Source: Bdellovibrionia bacterium
GTDB taxonomy: Bacteria > Bdellovibrionota > Bdellovibrionia > Bdellovibrionales > JAGQZY01
Reading direction: 5' to 3'
Length of the DNA: 64,000 bases
NCBI GenBank assembly: GCA_030424715.1
Contig: JAUHWH010000005.1
Coordinates: forward strand, 186,001-250,000
Shown: in pieces, positions 42,805 to 52,622 of the stretch
Numbering within the stretch: position 1 is the stretch's first letter
Layout: each line of letters begins with the position of its first letter
Notes under the pieces: generated by a model
The model's database searches: none
The model's input: the letters and a program-made list of their open reading frames with translations, nothing else
What the model was told of the DNA's origin: nothing
Position numbers and translations under genes: made by a program

Positions 42805-44034
42805 ATGCTCTATGATTCAACTATGTTGTCTGGTCTCCATAAATTGAAAGTTGTTATCTTCTGCATGATCACACTATTTACTCACGGCCTTCTCCATGCA
42901 GCGAATTCGTACTCTGTGGGCAGCGGTGTTTCTCTGGAGATCACTGAACACGGTGTTTGCAAAGACGTATACAACATTCTCGCCAACAGCCTTTTTGTCC
43001 CAACACGAACAGCGCCTGAGTGGACGGCCTTTTACAATAATCCTCCCGCCGGAGTTGCCGTTTCGGCCTGTGCAGACGGGTGGTACAACACCAACTGGGG
43101 ATATCGGGTGAAAGTTATTTTTAGCCCCAGTCAGGTCAGTACGACCTTGGCTGGCTTTCCAGCGCTGATCACCGAGACCCATTTGCCGGCCTCTTTCTTC
43201 ACAAATGTCAAAGCGGATGGCAGCGATATTGTGGTAACTGAGGACGATGGCCTCACCAAACTGAACCGCGACTTGGAGCGCATCGACACCGGTGCCTCCC
43301 AAATGGAGTTGTGGGTTAAAGTTCCATCGCTCGATGATACCACCCCCACAATTGTTTATATTTACTACGGATATGCATCCGCCACTGAGACGAATGATGC
43401 AACGACTTGGTCAGCGTATCGCAATGTCTATCATATGACCTCTCTAACTCCTGCTGACGCTGCCGCCACCACAACGACGACGGGCTCCAGCGGAGGCACC
43501 CTCGTCGCCGCAAAGATTGGTCAAGGGGCTAGCTATAACGGCAATGGACGTATTAATTTTTCATCCGTGATAACCAGCGCTAATTTTAAATCAGTGTCCT
43601 TGTGGTACTATCCAAGATCCAAAGGGGGCGGGAACTATGGTTCAGTCTTCGGGTCCAATGGGTACCCAAATGGAATGCGTCATGTCGACACCAACTCGAT
43701 CAATATCCGTCGTAACAGCGCCATCGCTGTGAGCTCCTCATCGACATTCAACGTCTGGAAGCACCTTGTTTTTGTGTTCGACTCGGGAACCGGTAACGTG
43801 ACTCTGTATGAAAATGGAGTGGCGGGCACCCCAAGCACTCTCAGTGGTGGTTGGTACAGCCTATATCACTTGGTTGGTATCAGTAATGCCACCAACCGTG
43901 CCCCTGATGGCATTGTTGATGAAATGAGAGTCTCCAACGCCGTTATCGATGCCAGCTGGATTAGTACCGAGTACAACAATCAAAACTCGCCCTCAACCTT
44001 TTACTCTGCCGGTAGTGAAGTGGCGAAACCCTAA
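42805..44034 (+). CDS. Exported DUF2341 + LamG-domain protein
   Basis: The frame opens at 42715, but a signal peptide (KLKVVIFCMITLFTHGLLHA) only makes sense from ATG 42805 or 42823. Mature part: WYNTNWGYRVKVIFSPSQ and IVYIYYGYASAT identify DUF2341 (about residues 90-220), followed by a concanavalin-like LamG/Laminin_G_3 domain (about 240-400) ending VDEMRVSNAVIDASWI. Such modules occur in surface and secreted carbohydrate- or protein-binding proteins. Only one repeat of each domain is present, whereas most relatives are larger. Confidence 0.8.
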   Translation: MLYDSTMLSGLHKLKVVIFCMITLFTHGLLHAANSYSVGSGVSLEITEHGVCKDVYNILANSLFVPTRTAPEWTAFYNNPPAGVAVSACADGWYNTNWGYRVKVIFSPSQVSTTLAGFPALITETHLPASFFTNVKADGSDIVVTEDDGLTKLNRDLERIDTGASQMELWVKVPSLDDTTPTIVYIYYGYASATETNDATTWSAYRNVYHMTSLTPADAAATTTTTGSSGGTLVAAKIGQGASYNGNGRINFSSVITSANFKSVSLWYYPRSKGGGNYGSVFGSNGYPNGMRHVDTNSINIRRNSAIAVSSSSTFNVWKHLVFVFDSGTGNVTLYENGVAGTPSTLSGGWYSLYHLVGISNATNRAPDGIVDEMRVSNAVIDASWISTEYNNQNSPSTFYSAGSEVAKP

Positions 44035-44109
44035 GAGGGACGTAAATAAATCAACCCACAGCTACGCTAAAGATTAGGTGTGAGCGGCTTACAAGATTCG
44101 GAGGGATTC

Positions 44110-44553
44110 GTGTTAGATATTTACATCGACGCTGACGGCTGCGCTGTGAAAGATGAAATCTACAAAGTCGCCAATCGTTACGACTTGCAGGTTATTGTGG
44201 TTGCCAACCAATACATCAATATTCCCATGAGTTTAAAAATTCGAATGGAAGTGGTCGACAGTGGCTTTGATGCCGCCGATGATTGGATCATTGAGCACAT
44301 TGACACCGACGATATCTTGATCACCTCGGACCTTTTATTGGCAGAGCGTGCTTTGCAAAAAAAAGCTCGCGTTCTCGGACCGAAGGGCCATGAGCACGAT
44401 GCAGAGAACATTGGCAGCACGCTAGCTTCAAGAGAGCTCGCTTCTCACCTTCGAGACTTGGGTCAAAAGAACACCGGTCCCTCGGCTATGACAAAGCAAG
44501 ACCGATCCCGGTTTTTAGGTAAACTGGACCAAGTGATTCAAAAATTAAAATAA
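44110..44553 (+). CDS. YaiI/YqxD family (DUF188) protein
   Basis: GTG 44110 is preceded by GGAGGG and yields the family start LDIYIDADGCAVKDEIYKVA (147 residues). Later DDWIIEHIDTDDILITSDLLLAERAL and GPKGHEHDAENIG match DUF188, a PIN-like fold with conserved Asp residues suggesting a nuclease. No partner is visible. Confidence 0.92.
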   Translation: MLDIYIDADGCAVKDEIYKVANRYDLQVIVVANQYINIPMSLKIRMEVVDSGFDAADDWIIEHIDTDDILITSDLLLAERALQKKARVLGPKGHEHDAENIGSTLASRELASHLRDLGQKNTGPSAMTKQDRSRFLGKLDQVIQKLK

Positions 44554-44570
44554 TTTGTTGAAAGGCCACC

Positions 44571-44705
44571 ATGCAACCCATCCCAGGCGATCACTTGAAA
44601 GAGAGACCTTTTTGGCACGTCGATCATAAAACTCTGCTAAATGCGAGCGCTGCAGACATTTGGCCATGGTTGGTGCAAATGGGCAATGGAAGAGCCTTTG
44701 CTTGA
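44571..44705 (+). pseudogene. N-terminal remnant of an SRPBCC-type protein
   Basis: A 44-codon frame: RPFWHVDHKTLLNASAADI then WPWLVQMGNGRAFA and TGA. The WPWLxQxGxGRAGFY pattern marks the start of a family of SRPBCC-domain proteins; here the frame ends just where GFYS would follow. A short frameshift or deletion has likely destroyed the gene. Downstream DNA to 44752 carries no continuation. Confidence 0.55.
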
Positions 44706-44752
44706 GTAAGGATGACTCCACAGGTGTGTGCCTACATAATCGTTCTATAAGT

Positions 44753-45967
44753 TTATGAAAAATTACTATCCTGCCGCAGCAAGCGTATCAGCATCACGAG
44801 AGAGCAGAGACCGAGGATAAAAAAGCCCGAGACCAGTGGCAAAACAGTGCCGTTGTAATAGCTACCGATCACTCCGCCCAAAATGACGGAGATCAGAGTT
44901 TGCAGTGAACCAATCACCGAATTCGCGACACCAGCAATATGTCCTAACGACTGAACCGCCAAGGTGTTGAAGTTGCCAAACAGGATTCCAAAACAGAAAA
45001 ATGACGAACTAAGAAAAACAAGGAACATAGCAAGCGGCGGATGCCCCTGATAAAACAAACTGATGGGTAAAAATAGTGCCGATATCCCAACGAGAATAGT
45101 GAGAGCTCGCCGACAAAGGACCTCCATGCCAACACGGTCGACCCAGCGTGAATTCGCGAACGAGGAAAAACCGATGGTTAAGGCCAGGCAACCGAACACC
45201 AGAGCAAATGTGTCTCCGAGGGCGTACTGTACTTGCAAAATCTGCTGAGAGGAACTGAGATACCCAATGAAGGCACCAAAAATCAAACCCGCCACCACCG
45301 TATAACCTCGGGCCAGTCGATTGGTCACAGTCTCTCGAATGCCCGCTGCAATCGCTAGTAGAGAGAACGGACGACGGCGCTCGACAGCCAGGGTCTCTTC
45401 TTGACCAAGGAACAGCCACACCAGACTCAATACAGAAAGTATCAACATGAATACAAAAATTCCACGCCAATCGGCAACGTACAGTATAAGCTGTCCGATG
45501 GACGGGGCCAATGCGGGTACTAATATAAAAATGATCATTATAAAGGACATCACTTTAGCCATCAGATTGCCTTCGAAGCGATCTCGAATCATAGCTAAAG
45601 TCACAACACGACAGGCCGCACCACCGAGCCCCTGCAAAAGGCGCCCAAACAGCATAACCTCAAAGGTGCTCGCTAGGATCGATGCGACACAACCGACCAT
45701 AAACACGGCCATCCCGAGGTAAATCGCGATCTTCCGCCCGTAAGAGTCGGACAGAGGACCAAAGAACACAAGCCCCAAGCCCATGCCAAGGAAGATTGAA
45801 GAGATAACGAGCTGTACGTCATTCGGGTTTGCCACTTGTAAATCTTGCGCGATCTGACCGAGAGCCGGCAGCATGGCATCGATAGATAAGGCCACAAACG
45901 ACATAAAAAAGGCCATTAAGGCGACGAAGCTCCAAGGAGTCTTGGGCGTGGTTGGGCTCTGTTCCAT
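44753..45967 (-). CDS. MFS multidrug transporter, Bcr/CflA type
   Basis: ATG 45967 (404 residues) fits the family better than the longer frame from 46096. Twelve membrane helices; SIDAMLPALGQIAQDL, FGPLSDSYGRKIAIY and GRLLQGLGGAACRVV are the conserved motifs of the Bcr/CflA branch. It probably exports drugs or metabolites. Divergent from the glycan operon to the right. Confidence 0.92.
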   Translation of the reverse strand: MEQSPTTPKTPWSFVALMAFFMSFVALSIDAMLPALGQIAQDLQVANPNDVQLVISSIFLGMGLGLVFFGPLSDSYGRKIAIYLGMAVFMVGCVASILASTFEVMLFGRLLQGLGGAACRVVTLAMIRDRFEGNLMAKVMSFIMIIFILVPALAPSIGQLILYVADWRGIFVFMLILSVLSLVWLFLGQEETLAVERRRPFSLLAIAAGIRETVTNRLARGYTVVAGLIFGAFIGYLSSSQQILQVQYALGDTFALVFGCLALTIGFSSFANSRWVDRVGMEVLCRRALTILVGISALFLPISLFYQGHPPLAMFLVFLSSSFFCFGILFGNFNTLAVQSLGHIAGVANSVIGSLQTLISVILGGVIGSYYNGTVLPLVSGFFILGLCSLVMLIRLLRQDSNFS

Positions 45968-46216
45968 GATCAACAACTCCACTACAGGGATAGGCTTTTC
46001 AGCTCGTCGAACTCTACCACAGCCAGGGGCTTCAGCAACAGCTAACTCATAATCCCCCGGTTTTTTGACTTTAAGCATGGCCAAAAACTTCATCAAAAAA
46101 ATCTCTAGACCTGTCTCTCTGGTCCCTCACAGCCCCTGGCTTTGCTTGCTATTTTGGATGCCGGCTTGTAAATTGAGAATCATCAATCTTTTAAAATGCA
46201 ATGAAAGAGGCTTTGC

Positions 46217-48316
46217 TTGGGCGTTGCTCTGATCCTCCACATTATCACTCTTGGCTTTGTGTTTGCCGTTGCTGGATTTCCTCTGTCAGCGGAAAACGAT
46301 AAACTGCGGTTTTTCGGTATTGGCCTAGCCAAAGCTTTTATCGTTTTTACAATTGCTGTCTTTGTTCAGCTCATACTTATGCAAAAGACGATGACTGTTT
46401 TTCCACTCGTTTTGCTATTTGCAATGACACTGCGGGGGGGGCGCTCTCTTTTTAAGAACCACCAACAATTCAAAAAATTATTAGCCGAGGGACTCACTTT
46501 CACTATTGCGACGATAGTGATTGCTCTGCCCTTTACTCAACACCTCGCCCCCCCCGACGTAGACGCCAGCCTGTATGGGTACTTCGCATTGCTTCTCAAA
46601 CAAGGCACGTACCCAAACTTTCAGGCCTGGGGCGCTGGCTTTGATCACTTTTTCTTGATACCCACGGTCGGTTTTGAATCTTTGATATCTGCTCATGAGC
46701 AGATCTTTACTACTGGCATTCAAGAATCCACGATGATTCTTTGTCTTTTCTCTGTCGTAGCCAGCTTGTTTAGCTGCTTTGAATTGATCAAAAAAGAATT
46801 CCGTAGGCTCCCGAACATTGTACTTGTAGCGGGGTTGGTTTTCTTTTTTAATTCTTCCTACCTATGGGAATATGGTGACGGTAGCTATAACCGAACGCTT
46901 GCCACTTTTATGGCGGTGGTCGCATCGACTTTCTTACTGGACTTAAAAGGCAAAAAACAAAACTGGCTTTGGTTTTTTATCTCCTGGGCTATGATTTTTG
47001 TCTTCCACTATCGCTTTTTTATTTGGTACAGCGCTGGTTTCGGCCTCTACATAGTCCTCGTTGCGAGATCTCAAGTGCGGCGAGACAAAAAAAAGGTTGC
47101 ACTGGGCGTACTTACTCTTGTCTCTCTCATCGGTTTTAGCCTGATCTACCACTTTGCAAATATTGATGTCATTCAAAGTTCCCGAGGCGTGCTCACCATG
47201 TTTGACCAAAAGCACAACCTGTCAGCGGCACAACTTTGGGGAGACTGGTTGCGCTTTCAACCGACGATCATTCAATGCCTCTGTGGCTTCATGGTTATTC
47301 TAAGTCTCATGCGCTGGGGGCAAACCACTAAAACCCTAAAATTGGGCGTGCTACTCTATTTGACCATGCTTTTTTTCAGTTTCGACACCATGGTGTTGCT
47401 GGTTTTTCCTTGGACGAAAAACATCCTGTACTCACAGGTTGCAATATTGGCGAATCAATCTGTTGCCAAACTCTTATTGGGTATGGGTTTTATCGAGTGG
47501 AGCGCGCCATTTTTCGAAAAACGCATTTCTTTTTTTAAGCCCCTCGCTGGCTTGGCATGGTTGCTCACCTCAGCCATCGTGTTGTGGGAGTTCAACAACT
47601 CTCCGTTTCCAGCTCACGCGCTCGTCCAGATAAATCTAATGAAATACTATTTCGGCTTTTGCGCCCTTCTTGGAGCCGCTGGCTTTTGGTGGTTTCAGCG
47701 ACGGAACTTTTCTGCAGCGGGCGCGCAAGTCGTTTGTCTTCTGTGCCTTCTCGCAATACAGCTGAAGAATGGCACTTTTAATTACCCTTATATAACACGC
47801 TCTGACTACGAGGCAATGCAATGGCTAAAAGAGAACACTCCGCCCAAAGGCACCCTTGTCCTTAACTACAGCTACATGGACATTGATAGTCAAATTGAAC
47901 TGACCAACTTCAAGTCTATTGAAACACCCCAATCGCGATACTCGATCGCAACACCAGAGACCTATTGGGTACCGGTGATCTCAGAGCGCTTGTCGATATT
48001 CAGTCGGGGGCTCATGATCCACCGAGGACTTGGTAGTTACGCAATGACCGGCACCAACTACCCTGAATTTGAATCCCTAGACATGGCCTATTGGAACATC
48101 CAGAGACCCACCTCTTGTGATTTACTAAAACAATCAGGCATCACCCACGTTTTCGTAAGCCAAAACGTGTACCCCTATGTCTCGAAGCGTTTTGCACAAA
48201 GCCCCTGTTTGGAGGCTGTGTTCTCTAAACTCTCTGCGTCGGATTTCCATCAGATTCCACATCCCCAAGGGCAAGCCAGCCGCTTCTCCGAGATCTATCG
48301 TCTGCGAAATAATTGA
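46217..48316 (+). CDS. Large polytopic membrane protein, probable GT-C-type glycosyltransferase
   Basis: A 699-residue protein with 12 or so membrane helices and a C-terminal soluble domain (about 520-699). A loop near residue 110 with QHLAPPDVDASLYGYF sits where GT-C enzymes place catalytic Asp residues; the soluble domain has a DYEAMQWLKENTPPKGTLVL segment common in dolichyl-phosphate-mannose-type transferases. The TTG start has AAAGAGG nine bases upstream. It heads a run of five tightly packed genes and probably adds a sugar from a lipid carrier to a surface glycan. Confidence 0.7.
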   Translation: MGVALILHIITLGFVFAVAGFPLSAENDKLRFFGIGLAKAFIVFTIAVFVQLILMQKTMTVFPLVLLFAMTLRGGRSLFKNHQQFKKLLAEGLTFTIATIVIALPFTQHLAPPDVDASLYGYFALLLKQGTYPNFQAWGAGFDHFFLIPTVGFESLISAHEQIFTTGIQESTMILCLFSVVASLFSCFELIKKEFRRLPNIVLVAGLVFFFNSSYLWEYGDGSYNRTLATFMAVVASTFLLDLKGKKQNWLWFFISWAMIFVFHYRFFIWYSAGFGLYIVLVARSQVRRDKKKVALGVLTLVSLIGFSLIYHFANIDVIQSSRGVLTMFDQKHNLSAAQLWGDWLRFQPTIIQCLCGFMVILSLMRWGQTTKTLKLGVLLYLTMLFFSFDTMVLLVFPWTKNILYSQVAILANQSVAKLLLGMGFIEWSAPFFEKRISFFKPLAGLAWLLTSAIVLWEFNNSPFPAHALVQINLMKYYFGFCALLGAAGFWWFQRRNFSAAGAQVVCLLCLLAIQLKNGTFNYPYITRSDYEAMQWLKENTPPKGTLVLNYSYMDIDSQIELTNFKSIETPQSRYSIATPETYWVPVISERLSIFSRGLMIHRGLGSYAMTGTNYPEFESLDMAYWNIQRPTSCDLLKQSGITHVFVSQNVYPYVSKRFAQSPCLEAVFSKLSASDFHQIPHPQGQASRFSEIYRLRNN

Positions 48317-48378
48317 CTGCCTATCTATATAGTGAAATACTTCGCTCAGTCTCAAACAACCGGTGAAGTATAAAAAAA

Positions 48379-49371
48379 ATGAAGCTGATTATTCAAATCC
48401 CATGTTTTAATGAAGAGCAGGTCCTGCCACAGACAATGGCTTGTTTGCCAAAAAATCTCTCGGGAGTCGATATCATTGAAACCCTTGTTATCGATGACGG
48501 ATCTTCGGACAATACGGTCGCCGTCGCTCTCGAGGCCGGAGTGGATCACGTCATCTCATTGAATGAAAATCAGGGACTTGCCGTGGCCTTTTCAAAAGGG
48601 CTTGAGGCTTGCCTCCAACTGGGCGCGGATGTCATTGTAAATACAGACGCCGACAACCAGTACGATGCTCGCTACATTCAAGAACTGATAAATCCGATTT
48701 TAGAAGGCCGCCATCAAATTGTTGTTGGCTGCCGCCCGATCGAGGACATTCAGGATTTTTCATATCTGAAAAAGCGCTTACAGCGCTTGGGTAGCTATGT
48801 GGTGCGATTTGTTTCGAGGGCCAATATTCCCGATGCCACGAGTGGCTTCAGGGCCTATTCGCGCCTGGGCGCCCGGGGCCTTTGTATTATCTCACCCTTC
48901 ACCTACACCTTAGAGTCATTGATTCAGGCCAAGCAAAAGGGTATCTCCATTGGCTGGGTTGATGTCAAAACCAACCCAAAGACTCGCGAATCTCGACTTT
49001 TCAAAAGCATGTTCCAGTATATCTTTAAGTCTGTTGGCACCATTGTGCGGATATCTACTCAGTTCCAACCTCTGAAAACATTTATGCCTGTTGGGATTGG
49101 CTTTATTTTGGCTGGGCTCGTGCCGGCCGTCCGCTTTCTCTATTACTATTTTGCGGAATACTCATCGGGCCACGTGCAATCTCTTATTCTCTCATCAATT
49201 CTGCTGTCTTTCGGCTTTATTTCTATTTTGATTGGATTATTGGCTGACCAGGTCGCCGCCAACAGGATTTATTTGGACACCATCCTACTCCGAATGAAAG
49301 AAATGGACGAGGCCAACAAAGAGAACATTCCCCACTATATCGCCGGAACTAAAACCAAAAATAATGGATGA
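48379..49371 (+). CDS. Family 2 glycosyltransferase with C-terminal membrane helices
   Basis: A 330-residue GT2 (DPM1/GtrB-like): IPCFNEEQVLPQTM, VIDDGSSDNT, DxD-type NTDADNQYD, then two C-terminal membrane helices (about 235-255 and 270-290). Such enzymes load a sugar onto undecaprenyl phosphate, giving the donor for the GT-C enzyme upstream. The next gene begins seven bases after its stop. Confidence 0.93.
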   Translation: MKLIIQIPCFNEEQVLPQTMACLPKNLSGVDIIETLVIDDGSSDNTVAVALEAGVDHVISLNENQGLAVAFSKGLEACLQLGADVIVNTDADNQYDARYIQELINPILEGRHQIVVGCRPIEDIQDFSYLKKRLQRLGSYVVRFVSRANIPDATSGFRAYSRLGARGLCIISPFTYTLESLIQAKQKGISIGWVDVKTNPKTRESRLFKSMFQYIFKSVGTIVRISTQFQPLKTFMPVGIGFILAGLVPAVRFLYYYFAEYSSGHVQSLILSSILLSFGFISILIGLLADQVAANRIYLDTILLRMKEMDEANKENIPHYIAGTKTKNNG

Positions 49372-49377
49372 TTCCTG

Positions 49378-51270
49378 ATGTGTGGAATTGCTGGCGTCAT
49401 CCAATTCTCAAAGCAAGCCTCTCTCAATAGCACTGACTACTCTTCTATGAAAGCGAGCCTCCGACACCGAGGCCCTGACCAAGAAGGTGAAGTTTGCGGA
49501 GATCATTTTTATATTGCCCACACACGCCTCTCTATTGTGGATGTTGATGGCCCGCCACAACCCTTCTATTCAATGGATCAAAAGAGCTGTATTTCATTCA
49601 ATGGTGAAATCTACAACTACCTTGAGCTTAGAGAATTCTGCATTAGTAAGGGTTACGTTTTTAAATCCAAGACGGATTCAGAGGTTGTTTTGGCTCTGTA
49701 TAGCTTGGGTATTCCAAATTTTGAACAGCAGCTTGAAGGCATGTTTGCTTTCGCAATCTACGACTTACAGAAAAGGCAGTTGATCCTATCGAGAGATCGC
49801 CTGGGTCAAAAACCTCTTTTTTATTTCGAAAACGAACAGACTTGTTTTTTTAGTTCCGAGATAAAGGCTCTATTGCCTTTTCTTCCAGAAAAGAAACTCA
49901 ATTCACAAGCCATTTCAGACTTCCTTTCCATGGGTTATGTACAAGGCGAACAAACCCCCTTCGAAAATGTTCACCAAGTCCCAGCGGGTCACCGGCTTCT
50001 CTTTGATCAGCAAGGTAAGTCGGCCGACGCGTATTGGGAGCTCTCGGAACAGGGTGAAACCCAAGGCAATAGCCTTTCAGATTGGAGCCTCAAAGTCCGC
50101 TCCCTGTTCGAACAGGCCACTCGCAAGCGTTTTCCCACCGAGGTCCCCATGGGGGTTTTCCTTAGTGGAGGCTTTGACTCTAATGCCGTACTGGGCGTGC
50201 TGTCTAAGTTCCAAAGTCTTGAAAAAATTTTTACCTACACCATCAAACTCGAAAATCGCAATTATGACGAGTCTGAAAGCGCTGCCGTTGCGGCCAAGAA
50301 ATGGGGAACTCAGCACAAGGAGATTACTCTCAAAGCCGCTGATATTGCGGCGACTTTTAGCGACTACGTACGATCAAGTGATAACCTGAATGCAAATCCG
50401 GCTTCGTATGCCTATTTCTTACTGAGTCGCCACGCTCAAAAAGATGTTAAGGTTATTTTTACCGGTGGCGGGGGCGACGAACTCTTTGCTGGCTACCCCA
50501 CTTATAAAGCCAACCAGATTAAGCGATTCACAGAGTGGCTCCCGAAGGCCCCGACCCACGGCCTGGCAGGGCTGATCCGCCAGTTTCCATCGAAGCAGCA
50601 AAAAATTGGCTTTCGATACAAAGCCCTCAAGTTTATCGAAGGACTGCACCTGCCAGCGGCCGAGTCCCATTACCACTGGCGCACGATATTTACAGAAAAC
50701 GAGAAAAAAGACCTTCTCAAATTCAAAGAAGAACGCCGGCCCTCTCACTGGCTCTACTCCAAGTGGATCGAGCGCTACTCAGCAAAGGATTCTACAAACC
50801 GATATTCCATCGCCGATCTCTTTATATGGTGGTCCAATATGGGGCTTTATCAGGCCGACAGCACTGGCATGGCCCACTCCATAGAAATCCGCGTCCCTAT
50901 GATGGACCACAAGCTGGTTGAAACAGCTTTTCAGATCCCCAAAAAGTTTAAAATCGACTTATTTCGTCAGAAAATTGTTTTTAAAAAGGCCGCCCGAGAG
51001 TTTGTCCCCGAGAGTTTGCTGGACTTGAAAAAAAATGGTTTTCACATCCCTTTAGCTGAGTGGTTCTCTGGAGAGCTCAAAGAATTTGTTCTTGAAAAAC
51101 TATCCGAAGATCGCATCCAAAGTCTTGATTTTATTGACTATACGGCTGTTACGAAGATTTTAGACGACCATTTCAATAAAAAAAGTGACAATAGCTTTAA
51201 AATTAATAACCTACTTGTGTTAGTAGAATGGTTGCACATTTATTCTGATAAACGGAGCAAAACAAGATGA
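49378..51270 (+). CDS. asnB: Asparagine synthase-type glutamine amidotransferase
   Basis: A 630-residue class II amidotransferase: CGIAG with Cys 2 nucleophile, RHRGPD and FNGEIYNY in the glutaminase domain (1-210); SGGFDSNAV PPi loop in the synthetase domain (about 260), then GGGGDELFAGYP. Both halves are complete. In glycan clusters such proteins often amidate a sugar or uronic acid rather than aspartate; context favours that here. It overlaps the radical SAM gene by four bases. Confidence 0.92.
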   Translation: MCGIAGVIQFSKQASLNSTDYSSMKASLRHRGPDQEGEVCGDHFYIAHTRLSIVDVDGPPQPFYSMDQKSCISFNGEIYNYLELREFCISKGYVFKSKTDSEVVLALYSLGIPNFEQQLEGMFAFAIYDLQKRQLILSRDRLGQKPLFYFENEQTCFFSSEIKALLPFLPEKKLNSQAISDFLSMGYVQGEQTPFENVHQVPAGHRLLFDQQGKSADAYWELSEQGETQGNSLSDWSLKVRSLFEQATRKRFPTEVPMGVFLSGGFDSNAVLGVLSKFQSLEKIFTYTIKLENRNYDESESAAVAAKKWGTQHKEITLKAADIAATFSDYVRSSDNLNANPASYAYFLLSRHAQKDVKVIFTGGGGDELFAGYPTYKANQIKRFTEWLPKAPTHGLAGLIRQFPSKQQKIGFRYKALKFIEGLHLPAAESHYHWRTIFTENEKKDLLKFKEERRPSHWLYSKWIERYSAKDSTNRYSIADLFIWWSNMGLYQADSTGMAHSIEIRVPMMDHKLVETAFQIPKKFKIDLFRQKIVFKKAAREFVPESLLDLKKNGFHIPLAEWFSGELKEFVLEKLSEDRIQSLDFIDYTAVTKILDDHFNKKSDNSFKINNLLVLVEWLHIYSDKRSKTR

Positions 51271-52622
51271 AGACTGTTGCATTTATTGACTTCAAGCACC
51301 CAACCCATGGGCTAGCCAATCGCGATCAAACGGGAACCTTTGGCTCTGGAATGCATTCCTCCGGCGGTATGGGCAAACTCATCACAAGTATCAAAAAAAA
51401 CAACCTTATTCTTCCCAACCTTTCACTTGCCTACTTACGTGCGATTGCTGAACAAAACGGGCTTGAGACCGCGAGCTATGACAACCTTCCGCAAGGCGAG
51501 GACCTCGTCATCATCGCCACCTCCATGCACCATTATAAGTACGAAGTGGAATTGGCCCACAAAATTAAGGCCAAATTTCCAAATTCTAAAATTGGCTTTG
51601 TAAACTCGTTTTCTAGTGTAAAACCCGAACTTTTTGTCGACGCCGGAGACTTTGTTCTTCGAGGCGAGCCAGAAAATGCCTTCGATAAGATTCTCAAAGG
51701 AGAACTTGAGCCGAAGGGCGTTATCGAAGAGCAGGGCAAGGTTGATGTCATGAAGATCCCTTATCCGAGCTGGAAAGGTTTAGACATTAATCGCTTTGGA
51801 TACGGCCCGACTCTTTTGAAAAAACCCTTTCTCACGATGATGGCCAGTCGTGGCTGCCCCTTCAATTGTCCTTTCTGCCCTTACATTGTTCAGCAAGGAG
51901 CTCCCTTAAGAGCGCGAACCAATGAAGACGTCATTAACGAGCTCAAGCATCTAAAAAGTACCTATGGCGTTCGCAGTATCTTATTCCGTGATCTCACCTT
52001 TACGATCAAAATGAAGGCGACTAAAGAGTTGATGAAGTTAATAATCGAGGCCGATCTAGACATTGAGTTTGGGTGTGAAACGCGCCTCGATCGCTTGGAC
52101 GATGAGCTCATCGAGCTGATGCAACAAGCAAACTTCAAGTCTATCAATGTCGGTATTGAATCCCCCAACGAAGACATCCTTTCGAAGGCCGGTCGTCGCA
52201 CCATCGAGAACAACGAAATGATCAAAAAAGTTCGTAAACTCGAGGAATGTGGCATTCTCGTGCAAGCCTTTTATATTCTGGGCCTCGAAGATGACACGCG
52301 AGAGTCTATGGAGAAAACCATCCGATTCAGCTACATGCTCAATACGTTCTCTGCTCAATTTTGTGTTTATACGCCGTTTCCGGGGACAAAATCTTGGGAA
52401 GACATTAACAAAGATCAACTCTTGACCTTGGATTTTAGCGAATACACGGAATACGACCCCGTCTTTAAAAACGAGCATGTTTCCGCCAATGAGATCATCC
52501 AGTATCGGGACAAAGCTTTCAACGGGTACTACATTCGACCGCAGTGGTTGTACAAGCATGGTGTTGGGCTTGCCGGTAGAATACTCAAGACGTCTTACAG
52601 CAACCATGGAGCTCGACTTTGA
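51267..52622 (+). CDS. Radical SAM protein with B12-binding-like N-terminus
   Basis: A 451-residue protein: residues 1-150 resemble a cobalamin-binding Rossmann domain without the DxHxxG motif; CPFNCPFC (Cys 197, 201, 204) binds the 4Fe-4S cluster; YGVRSILFRDLTFTI and the radical SAM barrel follow, with IEFGCETRLDRLDDELI and VGIESPNEDILSKAGR. It could carry out methylation or another radical change on a glycan or lipid. Overlaps genes on both sides by four bases. Confidence 0.88.
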   Translation: MKTVAFIDFKHPTHGLANRDQTGTFGSGMHSSGGMGKLITSIKKNNLILPNLSLAYLRAIAEQNGLETASYDNLPQGEDLVIIATSMHHYKYEVELAHKIKAKFPNSKIGFVNSFSSVKPELFVDAGDFVLRGEPENAFDKILKGELEPKGVIEEQGKVDVMKIPYPSWKGLDINRFGYGPTLLKKPFLTMMASRGCPFNCPFCPYIVQQGAPLRARTNEDVINELKHLKSTYGVRSILFRDLTFTIKMKATKELMKLIIEADLDIEFGCETRLDRLDDELIELMQQANFKSINVGIESPNEDILSKAGRRTIENNEMIKKVRKLEECGILVQAFYILGLEDDTRESMEKTIRFSYMLNTFSAQFCVYTPFPGTKSWEDINKDQLLTLDFSEYTEYDPVFKNEHVSANEIIQYRDKAFNGYYIRPQWLYKHGVGLAGRILKTSYSNHGARL

